From Holophagae bacterium (GTDB lineage: Bacteria > Acidobacteriota > Holophagae > Acanthopleuribacterales > Acanthopleuribacteraceae), in NCBI GenBank assembly GCA_029263455.1, contig JAJCXM010000026.1:124001-188000 (forward strand): a DNA stretch of 64,000 bases, in the 5' to 3' direction. Numbering within the stretch: position 1 is the first letter of the stretch; each line of letters starts with the position of its first letter. Of the stretch, positions 1 through 8,890 are shown piece by piece. A program made the translations under genes and the position numbers. The notes beneath the pieces are model-generated. The model did not search any database, had not been told where the DNA came from, and saw only the letters and a list, made by a program, of their open reading frames with translations.

Positions 1-407
1 TCAAAAGTATCAAAATTGGTAAGTACGATACCGGTGAAGATGATGCGGTCGATTTCTTAACCGACCGTGACTTTGACGACGTTATCACGCAATATCTCAG
101 TACCGAAATGCCCAACGACCAAATACTGCTTGAAGTTGAAGACGCAAGTGACATTAAGCGCGGCGCTTCGAACGCGTTAACCGTAAACGTTAAGACCGCG
201 GCTCGTAAACCGATCAATGGCGCAAGCGTCAAGATCAAGCTTGTTTCAACCGCACACCGTCCCCGTTTATTGAGTCGAGGCGAAACGAACAAAGAGGGCT
301 TTTTCAATGCGGAGTTTGATATTCCACCATTGAAAGGCGACGAATTTGCCATTCTCATTCAAGCGTCTAGCGATTTTGGAACGGCGGAATACCGGCAAAC
401 AGTGTAG
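1..407 (+). CDS. C-terminal part of an exported or surface protein with an Ig-like domain (5' partial)
   Basis: The reading frame is already open at base 3 and closes with TAG at 405-407, so only the last ~135 residues are visible. The final ~80 residues alternate short hydrophobic strands with turns (VNVKTAARKPINGASVKI, then a GETNKEGFFNAEF turn), as in bacterial Ig-like or carboxypeptidase-regulatory-like beta-sandwich domains at the ends of secreted proteins. That fold assignment is from pattern only. An ATG at 108 lies in the same frame, but the coding pattern continues upstream of it without a ribosome-binding site, so it is internal. The product cannot be named without the upstream sequence. 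Confidence 0.7.
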   Translation, partial: KSIKIGKYDTGEDDAVDFLTDRDFDDVITQYLSTEMPNDQILLEVEDASDIKRGASNALTVNVKTAARKPINGASVKIKLVSTAHRPRLLSRGETNKEGFFNAEFDIPPLKGDEFAILIQASSDFGTAEYRQTV

Positions 408-414
408 GTAGCAG

Positions 415-687
415 CTAGTTGATTAATTCTTTGAGCTGCTTGCCAACCTTGAAGTAAGGGACCCGTTTGGCCGGAACTTTTACACTGGTACCTGTTCTCG
501 GGTTACGTCCCACACGGCGACCACGCGCCCTGATTCTGAAACTACCAAACCCACGTAATTCCACACCCTCGCCACGGTTGAGGGCCTCAATGATGCTTTC
601 AAGAAATGTATTAACTACCTCTTCAGCATCTCTTTTGCTTAAAAGCGTTGCCTTCGCTACGGCTTCTATTAGATCAGCTTTGGTCAT
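415..687 (-). CDS. HU/IHF family DNA-binding protein
   Basis: This 90-residue protein has the standard length of the HU/IHF family. The start MTKADLIEAVA, the central GFGSFRIRARGRR strand region and the arm motif GRNPRTGTSVKVPAKRVPYFKVGK are the family signature; the arm inserts into the minor groove and bends DNA, and HU/IHF proteins act as dimers in the nucleoid. The R-x-GRNPRTG form is closer to IHF-type than to classical HU, but the subtype cannot be fixed from one subunit. The ATG at 687 has GAGGGTGA six bases upstream. It is convergent with the exported-protein gene that ends at 407, with only 7 bases between their stops. Confidence 0.95.
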   Translation of the reverse strand: MTKADLIEAVAKATLLSKRDAEEVVNTFLESIIEALNRGEGVELRGFGSFRIRARGRRVGRNPRTGTSVKVPAKRVPYFKVGKQLKELIN

Positions 688-795
688 TGCGTCACCCTCG
701 AATCCACGAACAGTCCGCAGGCGTTAATAGCCCTAAGTGATTGTAAAACTTAGATATACTATCAAAATAATCAGTGAGAGTTAAAAAGTCAACCA

Positions 796-1131
796 CTAAG
801 TCTGGGCGCGATGTCTTGTAGGGGGTCCAACAAGCTTCAGTTGAACCACATTTGGACAAAACACTTGAAACTGTGATGTTAATCGATTCAGGCGCTCATA
901 CAAGGCCTCAACCCAGGCCCGTTCATCCAAATACAGTGTCAATATGCCACTTACAAGTTCCAAACGTTTCACATGGCGAGCGGCGATATCTCCAATGACG
1001 TCAACAAGATGGGCTTGTAAGTGGGCTTCAGCAACAGGTTTACGAGCCATCAAAGTCGCGTTCTTAGCCAATATGTCACCTAACTTAACGGTCTTGGAAA
1101 GTCTTTTTCTCACGTGTCTCCCTACCAGCAA
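796..1131 (-). CDS. DUF721/DciA-like protein
   Basis: A 111-residue basic protein. Residues ~40-100 fit the DUF721/DciA pattern: a short helix, then IAARHVKRLELVSGILTLYLDERAWVEAL, where DciA proteins have 'iarht.p..l.dG.L.v.v.ssaWa..l', followed by a helix. DciA is the widespread replicative-helicase loading factor of bacteria lacking DnaC; other DUF721 proteins are uncharacterised. The start is ambiguous: TTG at 1131 has GGAG five bases upstream, while GTG at 1113 has GGGAG four bases upstream and would remove six residues. It stands alone between HU and the large secreted protein, with its promoter region toward 1132-1266. Confidence 0.6.
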   Translation of the reverse strand: MLVGRHVRKRLSKTVKLGDILAKNATLMARKPVAEAHLQAHLVDVIGDIAARHVKRLELVSGILTLYLDERAWVEALYERLNRLTSQFQVFCPNVVQLKLVGPPTRHRAQT

Positions 1132-1266
1132 ACAGGCTCCGACTAAGCCCGAAACCCTGCGGTATCTTTTTGGTTCATATCACCTAACAACAGCAAATCA
1201 AGACACATGGCTTTGTGGCACAAGGATTGCTCCATTCCCAGCGTCTGACTTGACTGGGAGATTCTA

Positions 1267-3819
1267 ATGCTACAACGTATTTTCGCCTTAACGCTGCTTT
1301 CTACCACCTTGGCGATGGCAAACGTTGACGTTCGAACCAATATCGCCGGAGTTTACCACGAAGGTCAGAACGAACTCATCGGCAGTTTTACGTTGGCAGT
1401 AAACGGAAATGACTTTGAAGCAGCCTCTCCAACCACGCCGATCTACATTCGCTTTCGAATTGTTCGGGCCAATGGCTGGGCAAAGACACGGGTTGATTTA
1501 AGAACTGGCTCACTCAAAAACGTTCCAATCAACTTGGCGCTTTCTGTTGACGGACAGGCCATTATGAATCCGGGACTGCCGACCAACGCCATACAACTAG
1601 TGAGACTGGTACAAGGTGAACGAGACGGTTGGATCCGTGTCAACTATCCGTCTTCGAGTTGGTTACAGGTAGCGGGCTTTCCTGCCCCGCCAGATAACAA
1701 TAACGTCGTGTCCATGTCGTTGGGTTTAGACGCACTGTCTTCGGTGAGACCAGGTGCATCAACCGTCACCCAAGGTAATGAGTTTGATGACGGCAGTGGC
1801 TTAGCAAACACGGAACTATGTACCGATTACTCCAACACACCTACTTTTACACCCGGCGACTTGGATTTCCTCGATTTCATCGCCTTTGACGATGAGACGA
1901 CAGGTGTCGAGGATGGCATACCCAACCCAGGTAATAACGCGGGCGTAACCTTTTCCAACGATAACCAAATTGCACGCGGAGAACTTTACGTCGCCCGTTT
2001 TGAGTACCACGTAACCAAAGATGAATTCGACGGTCCGGGCCACGACCTGCAACTTAACCGCCTGAATTCAGTGGATGTTTGGAATTGGTGCGGGCCCATA
2101 GACCCTGTTTTCTTCACCAATTCTGGTGATTTCGATTGGGAACCAGGTACAACCCTTTACCTTTGCTTACTTCCTTTCAATCCCGCCTACATCAGCGAGG
2201 GTCTTCCCGATGGTTTCGGACTCGATGAGCCGGCTTATTTGGCCGACTCCGATATACAAGTTAGTTCCCCGGAAAGTCAATCTTGGCACGTGGAGAAAAT
2301 ATACCGATCTGGCTTTTTCGTGGGTTATGCCATGAATCTGCAGGCTGGCATCGTGCCACCGGCTGGTCGCGTCGATATTCAAGGGCTTCAGTCATGTATG
2401 AGCAACGACTATCAGAAAGCCGACCTTAAACTTGCCGCTTATGCCTATGTGTTGAACGATTTTGTGACGGACGGATTACAGATCCCATTGGGTCCACGCA
2501 TCCGTATCACGGCCGACATGGAAGAATCTGAAGCGACTTATTATCGTCAAGTCATTCCCTTCACTGCCTATGACCGCAGTAGCTGGAACTTTATGACCAA
2601 GATCGTTAATCAGTCTGACGAAACAGCAATCGCCACCGCCATACTCTTTAATCGGCACGGACTAACCCTACGAGTTCACGGTGTTCAGTTAATAGAACCG
2701 AGGGGCAGCCTTACGATTTCAGTGCCAGAGCTCTTTGGTAACGAAGCTAAAGGTGTTTTAGCTTGGATGGAGATTTTGAGTGACCAACCGCTTTCTACAT
2801 CCGGCATTATCGACGACGCAGTCAACGACTCTTTCGATATATTTGCGGGCGTCAAGGACTTTCGTGATGTGCTCTACTTACCCCACATCCCAAGCCTACC
2901 AGACATCTGGGAAACAAAAACATATGTGCTTTCATCTGAGTTGGAGTCAGACACGCAGTTCTTTTTGCAACGTCCAAACGAGGCACCCACTCAAATCCGC
3001 GCCATCCTTATTCCGGGATCTACCGCCGTATTGAGTGAAAGCGACTATTTAACCGGCACAGGTCGTGCCACGTGGTTACAGCTTAATGCTACAGAGACAG
3101 CTGGCTCAGGTCTCGCCATATTCAATAAGAAGGGCGCGAGTGGGCAGGTGGCTACCATGCCACTTAATCTTAAGCCATCCAATGCGTGGCATTTTGATCA
3201 TGTTGGCCGCCGTGACAACGGTTGGTGGAATGGCTTGATCCTATGTAATCCCAACTTCAGCAGCACCTTGGTTCGCATTTACGGATTAGATGACAACAGT
3301 GTTCCGCTAGCTGAAGCCGAGATTGAGATTGCTAGCCAATCGAGAATCGCCGACTTCGTGCGTAGTTTTGTTGAGTCGACCGCTGACCCCATATCCCGAC
3401 TTCGCATAGAGTCCGACGTCGATATTGTCGCCTTCCTACTGTCGGGTATCGATGACAACGACCAATTAACGGCGATCACGGGTAACTTACCTGAGAGTTC
3501 CGATCTGACTTTGACCCATATTCCGCAGTCACTTGACGGTTGGGTCGGTCTGAGTCTGGTAAATCCACGGAGCCAGAGAGCGGCCATTTCGATGCGAGCC
3601 TACACGGCTTCCGGGCAAGCTAGCCCTGACATTTTTCTCGACGTGCAAGCCCAAGGAAAAAGAGTTTTTCTGCTATCTGATGTATTGGAGAACGCGCATT
3701 TATACACACATCTCAGTGTGACTAGCAATGTGTCTATTCGAGGATTCGCGCTGATCGGCAATACCTCACACACGCAACTTGCTACAGTTAACCTTGAACC
3801 TGTGCAAGTGCGGCAGTAA
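1267..3819 (+). CDS. Large secreted protein with four C-terminal repeat modules
   Basis: This 850-residue protein begins with a clear signal peptide (MLQRIFALTLLSTTLAMA, cleavage probably after AMA). The start is ATG 1267 with GGGAG upstream. Residues 20-410 are acidic and lack a family I recognise. From about residue 415 to the end I count four modules of ~100 residues. Each opens with a P-x-x-x...W or H-I-P segment, then 'hxLxN' strands, a glycine turn, an 'LxVxSDxxIxGFxLxG' segment and a T-L ending; examples are SDVDIVAFLLSGIDD and TSNVSIRGFALIGNTS. The same module style is seen in the DM13 protein at 17396-18418. Its last 32 bases overlap the convergent gene for glutamate-cysteine ligase. 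The function is unknown, probably a surface or released protein. Confidence 0.85.
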   Translation: MLQRIFALTLLSTTLAMANVDVRTNIAGVYHEGQNELIGSFTLAVNGNDFEAASPTTPIYIRFRIVRANGWAKTRVDLRTGSLKNVPINLALSVDGQAIMNPGLPTNAIQLVRLVQGERDGWIRVNYPSSSWLQVAGFPAPPDNNNVVSMSLGLDALSSVRPGASTVTQGNEFDDGSGLANTELCTDYSNTPTFTPGDLDFLDFIAFDDETTGVEDGIPNPGNNAGVTFSNDNQIARGELYVARFEYHVTKDEFDGPGHDLQLNRLNSVDVWNWCGPIDPVFFTNSGDFDWEPGTTLYLCLLPFNPAYISEGLPDGFGLDEPAYLADSDIQVSSPESQSWHVEKIYRSGFFVGYAMNLQAGIVPPAGRVDIQGLQSCMSNDYQKADLKLAAYAYVLNDFVTDGLQIPLGPRIRITADMEESEATYYRQVIPFTAYDRSSWNFMTKIVNQSDETAIATAILFNRHGLTLRVHGVQLIEPRGSLTISVPELFGNEAKGVLAWMEILSDQPLSTSGIIDDAVNDSFDIFAGVKDFRDVLYLPHIPSLPDIWETKTYVLSSELESDTQFFLQRPNEAPTQIRAILIPGSTAVLSESDYLTGTGRATWLQLNATETAGSGLAIFNKKGASGQVATMPLNLKPSNAWHFDHVGRRDNGWWNGLILCNPNFSSTLVRIYGLDDNSVPLAEAEIEIASQSRIADFVRSFVESTADPISRLRIESDVDIVAFLLSGIDDNDQLTAITGNLPESSDLTLTHIPQSLDGWVGLSLVNPRSQRAAISMRAYTASGQASPDIFLDVQAQGKRVFLLSDVLENAHLYTHLSVTSNVSIRGFALIGNTSHTQLATVNLEPVQVRQ

Positions 3820-5185
3820 CTAAATCGGCTTTCTTGGCTTCAAAATCACGGTACTGTCTTGCTGTAAACACCTTGCCATCATTAATTTCTAACAGCTCAT
3901 CGGCCGGACAACGTTGCTGGAGCGTGAATTCACGCATGAATTGATCAAGAATGCGCACAAGCCGTTCGTCTTCGCGCCCACTCGCAGTTGTTAACGCTAA
4001 TTCAAAAACACGTTTCGTTAGACCTGCCAATTCATCGTCATCGAGGCCTCGGGTCGCCGCTTCGCGGAGCATACCGGTCAGTGTCGTTCGGTAGGGCGAC
4101 AACCATTCGATGACCTGTTCTCGAGCGGTTTCGTCGTAAAGAATATGGGTTAAGACAATGCCAGGAATCATCCAGTAAGAAGCACACAGCGCGTCGAGGT
4201 ATCGGATCTCGTAGAATCCTCGCGGTCTTACCTCGGGGAACAGGGTACTCAAATGCATCATCCAATCATCCATGGTTGGGTAATAGCCCCGAAAACCACA
4301 TTCCATCCAATGTCGAAAGGTGCGGAAATGGCCATCAAAGACCATGTTGCCCGATTCGTCAGGCAGAAACATACAATAGGCATCTACGGCAAAGTCGAGA
4401 TACTGCTCAACAGGACAAGGTCGGTAATCGGCAGCCTCTAACCCGCGCTGGAAGCCGGTGCGTGTGGGGTCCAGGTTTTGCCAGATAATTGAGCGAAAAC
4501 TCTTCGCCCCGGCGACTTTACCTTCCACAAAAGGAGAATTGGCAAACGCGGCCGTCATAATAGGTGCCATCAAGTTTGCTGCCAGCCAACGACGAGGCGC
4601 GACCTCTGCCGTGCCGACATCTAAATTCACCTGCAGCGACGTTGAGAGCCGCATCATTTTTTGGCCAAATGGTCCGCGAGCTGCGAAAAAGTTATTCATG
4701 TTCTGGTAGCGTTCTTTTCTCATTTGCAGACCGACATCTTCGATGTTGTACCAAGGATTGAGACCACCATGGAACAACCAAATATTCGACTCAGCCAACA
4801 CCTGATTAAGCTGACAGATAAAGTCATTCATGGTGGTAATCACGCCAATCAAATCAGGGTGAGGGGCGGAACTGTATTCAATCTGCGCGCCTGGCTCAAA
4901 AGTGATTTGTGCTCCATCAACGTGGGCAAATCGAGGTGTGCCGTCCGCGAGGGGTGCAAAACTCCACTTGGGGTCGCTTAAGGGCAACTGATGAACGGCA
5001 TTAACGACGCCGTTCTCGCCATGCAGCGGAATTAAGCTGTTCTCTCGTTCGTTGGTTGCACGAAAAGGCATGATCTCAAGCTCAAGACCAACCACTCTTC
5101 GATCCTCATTCATATCGTGAAAGAACGACTTTAGAATTTGATTTCGTAATTGGCCACAAGTGACTTGTCGATGTGTAGAAGGCAT
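3788..5185 (-). CDS. Glutamate-cysteine ligase, GCS2 (plant/EgtA-like) family
   Basis: A 465-residue protein of the carboxylate-amine ligase GCS2 family. It forms gamma-glutamylcysteine from Glu and Cys with ATP, the first step to glutathione, or to ergothioneine in EgtA. Visible signatures are GLELEIMPF near residue 34, the FEPGAQIEYSSAPHP loop that binds glutamate/ATP in this family, RYQNMNNFF, and the MMRLSTSLQVNLDVG strand near residue 180, a hallmark of plant/proteobacterial type GshA. The start ATG 5185 has AAGGA six bases upstream. No gshB follows in the window. The next gene upstream is the CCA-adding enzyme with a 9-base gap, so the two are likely cotranscribed. Confidence 0.9.
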   Translation of the reverse strand: MPSTHRQVTCGQLRNQILKSFFHDMNEDRRVVGLELEIMPFRATNERENSLIPLHGENGVVNAVHQLPLSDPKWSFAPLADGTPRFAHVDGAQITFEPGAQIEYSSAPHPDLIGVITTMNDFICQLNQVLAESNIWLFHGGLNPWYNIEDVGLQMRKERYQNMNNFFAARGPFGQKMMRLSTSLQVNLDVGTAEVAPRRWLAANLMAPIMTAAFANSPFVEGKVAGAKSFRSIIWQNLDPTRTGFQRGLEAADYRPCPVEQYLDFAVDAYCMFLPDESGNMVFDGHFRTFRHWMECGFRGYYPTMDDWMMHLSTLFPEVRPRGFYEIRYLDALCASYWMIPGIVLTHILYDETAREQVIEWLSPYRTTLTGMLREAATRGLDDDELAGLTKRVFELALTTASGREDERLVRILDQFMREFTLQQRCPADELLEINDGKVFTARQYRDFEAKKADLVTAALAQVQG

Positions 5186-5194
5186 GCTTTATCC

Positions 5195-6481
5195 TTACGT
5201 GCGCAAATCGCGCTTGGTTCGTAACAATATACGTTCAACGTCCTGACCTGCCCAACCCATTTGCAAAAAAAACTGGCTGAGGTGGTCCGCGTCACTAAGG
5301 AAACTCCGAAGTTCGTTCAACTTATTCCAAATCCCCAGGGAAAAGCTAGCCCGACAGATTAACTGTACATGAGAACGCGCCGAAACCTCATATCGATTGA
5401 GAACCAAACCCAAAGACGGCATGCCTTCTCGATATTCAAGTAACTCTGTCCATCGTGTAACGCCAGCATTCACACTAGGCAAAACACGAACAAGTAGACT
5501 TTGCTGTTTTAGACGCAAAAGCGAAGCCAGCTTCAATGCCGATATCACCACCAAACGTGTCGGCGACTGTGGATCCATGAGTTGAGTTAATGAACTTAAG
5601 AGTGACTTGCGCCTACGTGATATCGGTAAATGGGATAAGAGCTCCTTTAGTTCAAGCCAACTCTGACTCCACCCTAGAGACGCCATAAAAAAACACCACC
5701 AACGCAATAGCTCCAAACTCTCACTATCCGGCTCCGCCGACATCGCACTCAACACACTCGTCAGCCGCTGCCCGTCACCGCGAAAGCAGCCCAACGTCGC
5801 TTGCATCAGTCCGGCTGATATAAAGACTGGCCAAATATGGAGCGCACTTTCAGCGGCCAACATTCTACCTATTTCTGACAGTACACGCTCTTTCGATAGA
5901 TGATCAGCGCGATTGGCCTGACGGGTGATCTCGTCAACTTCTGCAGCATGAACTTGCCACCCTAGCTCCGAAAGCAACCGGAAATAGCGTAAACTTCGCA
6001 GCGCATCTTCCTCGATTCGTTGACTGGCCTCACCAACAAACTTCAAGCGCTTTTCCTTCGCGTCTTGAATACCGCCAACGTAATCGACAACCTGTCCTCC
6101 ACAATCCTCAAACAGTGCGTTAACAGTGAAATCGCGGCGTCGCGCATCTTGTTCGAAATCACCACCAAACTCTACTTCGGCCCGGCGGCCATCGCAAATC
6201 ACATCTCGTCGCAACGTGGTGATTTCTATATGTTGAATACTTGTAACCGCCGTTACCGTTCCATGACTCATTCCGGTCGGAACCATTTTATATTCACCAC
6301 TGAGTAGGTTGATTACGGTGTCGGGTAAGGCCGTCGTCGCAATATCGTAATCCTTGGGCTGTCGATTCAAGAGATGGTCGCGAACGCAGCCCCCTGCTAG
6401 CATAGCTTCATACCCAGCCTGAATGAGTTGACGACAAACTTGCCGCGCTTCATGCAATCGCTTTTCCGACGTTTTTGGCAT
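5195..6481 (-). CDS. CCA tRNA nucleotidyltransferase / poly(A) polymerase family
   Basis: A class II nucleotidyltransferase (428 residues from the chosen start) that adds CCA to tRNA 3' ends or polyadenylates RNA. The N-terminal catalytic motif is intact: LAGGCVRDHLL followed by the metal-binding D-Y-D of PKDYDIATTA. Then come RRDFTVNALF, which selects nucleotides in this family, and EDALRSLRYFRL. An upstream ATG at 6523 is in frame, but ATG 6481 has AGAGGTG seven bases before it and begins MPKTSEKRLHEAR, so I prefer 6481. The C-terminal half is weakly conserved. Sequence alone does not separate CCA-adding enzyme from PcnB. It is divergent from the metX-like gene. Confidence 0.88.
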   Translation of the reverse strand: MPKTSEKRLHEARQVCRQLIQAGYEAMLAGGCVRDHLLNRQPKDYDIATTALPDTVINLLSGEYKMVPTGMSHGTVTAVTSIQHIEITTLRRDVICDGRRAEVEFGGDFEQDARRRDFTVNALFEDCGGQVVDYVGGIQDAKEKRLKFVGEASQRIEEDALRSLRYFRLLSELGWQVHAAEVDEITRQANRADHLSKERVLSEIGRMLAAESALHIWPVFISAGLMQATLGCFRGDGQRLTSVLSAMSAEPDSESLELLRWWCFFMASLGWSQSWLELKELLSHLPISRRRKSLLSSLTQLMDPQSPTRLVVISALKLASLLRLKQQSLLVRVLPSVNAGVTRWTELLEYREGMPSLGLVLNRYEVSARSHVQLICRASFSLGIWNKLNELRSFLSDADHLSQFFLQMGWAGQDVERILLRTKRDLRT

Positions 6482-6577
6482 GGACGACACCTCTAGAAAC
6501 ACCCTAGCACGATCTCGATTCACGGTGTCGGACTGGTCTAAAGCGCTCGTCGGCTATTCTCGACATGCCGCAATCGC

Positions 6578-6592
6578 TATAATGGTCCGCCT
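6578..6592 (+). promoter_or_regulatory. -10 box of a near-leaderless promoter for the metX-like gene
   Basis: A consensus TATAAT at 6578-6583 ends only nine bases before the ATG at 6593. The expected transcription start is therefore at about 6590-6593, leaving no room for a ribosome-binding site, and none is visible. No good -35 element is seen 16-18 bases upstream. The gene start itself is well supported by the protein family. Confidence 0.5.
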
Positions 6593-7696
6593 ATGGATGA
6601 TCAATTGCCACCTGCTGATTTACCTTTTCAGCTCTATTCTGATACTGAGCCGTTTCCCCTCGTTATGGGGAGAACACTTGATCACATGCACCTTTCATTC
6701 GAAAGTTGGGGAGAGCTAAACGAGGATCACAGCAACGCGGTCGTTTTGTTTACCGGCCTGTCGGCATCTAGCCATGCACGCTCACATGCCCTGAACACGG
6801 CACCGGGCTGGTGGGAAGCCATGATCGGACCCTCTTGCGGACTAGATACCAACAAATACTTTGTCCTGTGTATCAACCATTTAGGTGGTTGTTTTGGATC
6901 TCTGGGTCCAGCAACGATCGACCCAGCTAGCGATAAACCTTATGGGCCGACATTCCCGCCCTTGACCATCCGCGATCTGGCCAAGGCCGCCCATCGATTA
7001 ATCAGATCCCTAGGCATTACGCATCTATACGCATGCATAGGAGCCTCATTGGGAGGCATGCTGAGCCTTGAATATGCCGCATGTTATCCCGATCAAGTTA
7101 ATCGCTTCATTTCTATTTCAGGGACAGGCCGAACTGGACCGCAATCCATTGCTTATCGTTACGTTCAACGCCAAGTTATTCTCAACGATCCCGCGTATCA
7201 TGACGGTTGGTTTTATGACAAGGACGAACGACCCACGAAATCCATGGCAGTTGCGCGTCAAATAGGCAATATCACCTATCGGTCACGCCAGGAGTGGGAG
7301 GACCGATTTGGACGCAGCCGAACAGGTAACGGCTATAGTTTTGGACCAGATTTCCAAGTCGAATCGTACCTCCATCATATGGGTCATAAATTGGCCCACC
7401 ACTTTGACCCTAACAGCTTTATGATTCTCACTAAGGCCATGGATCTGTTTTCATTGGGTTATGGTTTTAGTTCGTATCGCGAAGGCGTCGCTCGTATTAC
7501 TAGCCCAAACCTCATCATCGGTGTAACAACCGACATGTTATTTCCGATCGATGAACAGGAAGCCATTCACTTGGCCCTCAAAAATGAAGCCGTGGACAGC
7601 CAATTCTTGGCGTTGGATAGTTTGTCAGGTCACGATTCCTTTTTAGTTGAAGTCGAATTTTTCGCCAACGCTATCCAGAATTTTCTAAGGGAATAG
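6593..7696 (+). CDS. MetX-type homoserine/serine O-acyltransferase (alpha/beta hydrolase)
   Basis: This 367-residue protein belongs to the MetX family, which activates the hydroxyl of homoserine (methionine synthesis) or serine (cysteine synthesis) with an acyl-CoA. The catalytic triad is visible: nucleophile Ser in GASLGGM, Asp in TTDMLFP and His in SGHDSF. The N-terminal GLSASSHA, GWWEAMIGP and the NHLGGCFGSLGPATIDP segment, plus EWEDRFGR and FDPNSFMILTKAMDLF, resemble the serine O-succinyltransferase-like branch described from Xanthomonas/Lysobacter more than classical MetX. That is a pattern judgement, so the substrate is left open. The downstream gene starts one base after its stop, implying cotranscription. 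No metY or cysK is adjacent. Confidence 0.85.
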   Translation: MDDQLPPADLPFQLYSDTEPFPLVMGRTLDHMHLSFESWGELNEDHSNAVVLFTGLSASSHARSHALNTAPGWWEAMIGPSCGLDTNKYFVLCINHLGGCFGSLGPATIDPASDKPYGPTFPPLTIRDLAKAAHRLIRSLGITHLYACIGASLGGMLSLEYAACYPDQVNRFISISGTGRTGPQSIAYRYVQRQVILNDPAYHDGWFYDKDERPTKSMAVARQIGNITYRSRQEWEDRFGRSRTGNGYSFGPDFQVESYLHHMGHKLAHHFDPNSFMILTKAMDLFSLGYGFSSYREGVARITSPNLIIGVTTDMLFPIDEQEAIHLALKNEAVDSQFLALDSLSGHDSFLVEVEFFANAIQNFLRE

Positions 7697-7697
7697 G

Positions 7698-8138
7698 ATG
7701 TCTTACCTGAAGAGTATGTTTGATGCGCCTCAAAGGCGCATTCATTTTGAGAGTTGGCCAGAAACCTCCTGGGGCTCCACGCTCTCCTTTGAGATCGAAA
7801 TTAGCGGTCTCCAAGTTCATGGACCAAGAGCCGAGTTCACTGAATTTATCACCATGGCTGAACAGGGCAATGGTCGCTTTCAAGTCCCCGCACTAACTTT
7901 ATGGCAGCGTATCAAGCGCGTTCCCGCTCCAGTAGGCTCTTACGAGGATGTCGAATCTATTCGCATCGTTACGCTATGGACAGACCCCGAGCTAGTATTC
8001 AAATTGAACATGGAGAACGAAGATCACGAATTCAAGTGGCGGCAGTTGTACGGGTTGGTTCGCTCTGCGGGTTTTGCTTTTCGCTGTGAACCATGCGGTC
8101 GTGAGGATCCTTATCGGCCGCCTTATTGGTCTAAATAG
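7698..8138 (+). CDS. Hypothetical protein cotranscribed with the metX-like gene
   Basis: A 146-residue soluble protein I do not recognise. It starts with ATG one base after the metX-like stop, so translation is probably coupled. It has no signal peptide or membrane segment, is rich in Trp and Glu, and ends with RCEPCGREDPYRPPYWSK, where a C-x-x-C pair could bind metal. Coding character continues to the end, with normal codon use for the region. Its position suggests a role linked to amino-acid acylation, but nothing in the sequence shows this. Confidence 0.75.
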   Translation: MSYLKSMFDAPQRRIHFESWPETSWGSTLSFEIEISGLQVHGPRAEFTEFITMAEQGNGRFQVPALTLWQRIKRVPAPVGSYEDVESIRIVTLWTDPELVFKLNMENEDHEFKWRQLYGLVRSAGFAFRCEPCGREDPYRPPYWSK

Positions 8139-8239
8139 ACGCCTGTCGCGAAAATCAACGCATCGCAGATCAACGCTATCCACTAGTAGTGCCAAGCCGG
8201 GAAGATGTACGCAAATACCTAAAGTGAGCTTTTAGCCCT

Positions 8240-8686
8240 CTAGCCTTCTCTTTGATTCGCGATATAAAAACGTTTTTCCGCTAACTTGTCTCTTAAATCG
8301 CTTAGGGTGATCTCGTGGAATTGGACGGCAAGATTGGCCCGAAAACGTTGCCACTCGTGGTGTAACGGACAAGGGTGACTGTCCATACATATTTCAAGCC
8401 CCAAAATACATTGCGTCTGCGTTTTTTGTGGACTATCAAAAACCGAAGAAATATCGATCAACCTTATGTCACCAGGTGATTTTGCCAGTAGATAGCCGCC
8501 GCCTGGCCCTTTCATCGACCTAACGATGCGATGATTCTTGAGTTGCAGGAGTATTTTCGCCAAGAATTGGCTAGGCACGTCGGAATTTTTAGCGATAATA
8601 GCAACCGAGACAGGGCTCTCGCTCGTTTGGCTAGCAAGGTATATCAATGCCCGGATCGCATGTTCACATGGTGGGGAAAAAAGCAT
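8240..8686 (-). CDS. Rrf2-family regulator with an Fe-S type cysteine cluster
   Basis: A 148-residue Rrf2 transcription factor. The N-terminal winged helix runs over residues ~1-75, including YLASQ, VPSQFLAKILLQL and the wing GPGGGYLLA. Three cysteines, C93, C100 and C106, lie in the loop after the dimerisation helix (spacing C-x6-C-x5-C), the position that holds the [Fe-S] cluster in IscR, NsrR and RirA. The CILGL...HPCPLH wording is typical of NsrR-like members, so sensing of redox or nitric oxide is likely but not proven. It is divergent from the CMD-like/MobA pair, its probable targets, and is transcribed from a strong promoter at 8718-8747. Confidence 0.9.
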   Translation of the reverse strand: MLFSPPCEHAIRALIYLASQTSESPVSVAIIAKNSDVPSQFLAKILLQLKNHRIVRSMKGPGGGYLLAKSPGDIRLIDISSVFDSPQKTQTQCILGLEICMDSHPCPLHHEWQRFRANLAVQFHEITLSDLRDKLAEKRFYIANQREG

Positions 8687-8717
8687 TATGGATTACTCGG
8701 TTCTCTAATCATCTTTT

Positions 8718-8747
8718 ATTATGCGTAACAGGCGGGTCAGATGTCAA
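8718..8747 (-). promoter_or_regulatory. Sigma-70 promoter of the Rrf2 gene
   Basis: On the minus strand a perfect TTGACA (8742-8747) is separated by 18 bases from CATAAT (8718-8723). The transcription start would be near 8711, giving a ~25-base leader before the ATG at 8686. Because Rrf2 proteins usually repress their own promoters, the operator is expected to overlap this segment. I see no clear palindrome. Confidence 0.65.
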
Positions 8748-8890
8748 GCTAAGAGCGTGTTGTTCACTAGCGATAGCTTAGGAGCGATGGTGTGGCAAGC
8801 GCTTTATGAGCAATCAGTCAGGCATTTGACGAACAGACCCTTGCTCTGAAGCTGCAAAGTTATGTGTCACTAAGAGGAGTCGCAAAAATC

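Noticed and set aside
410-440. Inverted repeat AGCAGCT/AGCTGCT near the HU gene end
   Set aside because: It overlaps the coding end of HU with a long loop and no T tail; it might act as a terminator but cannot be supported.
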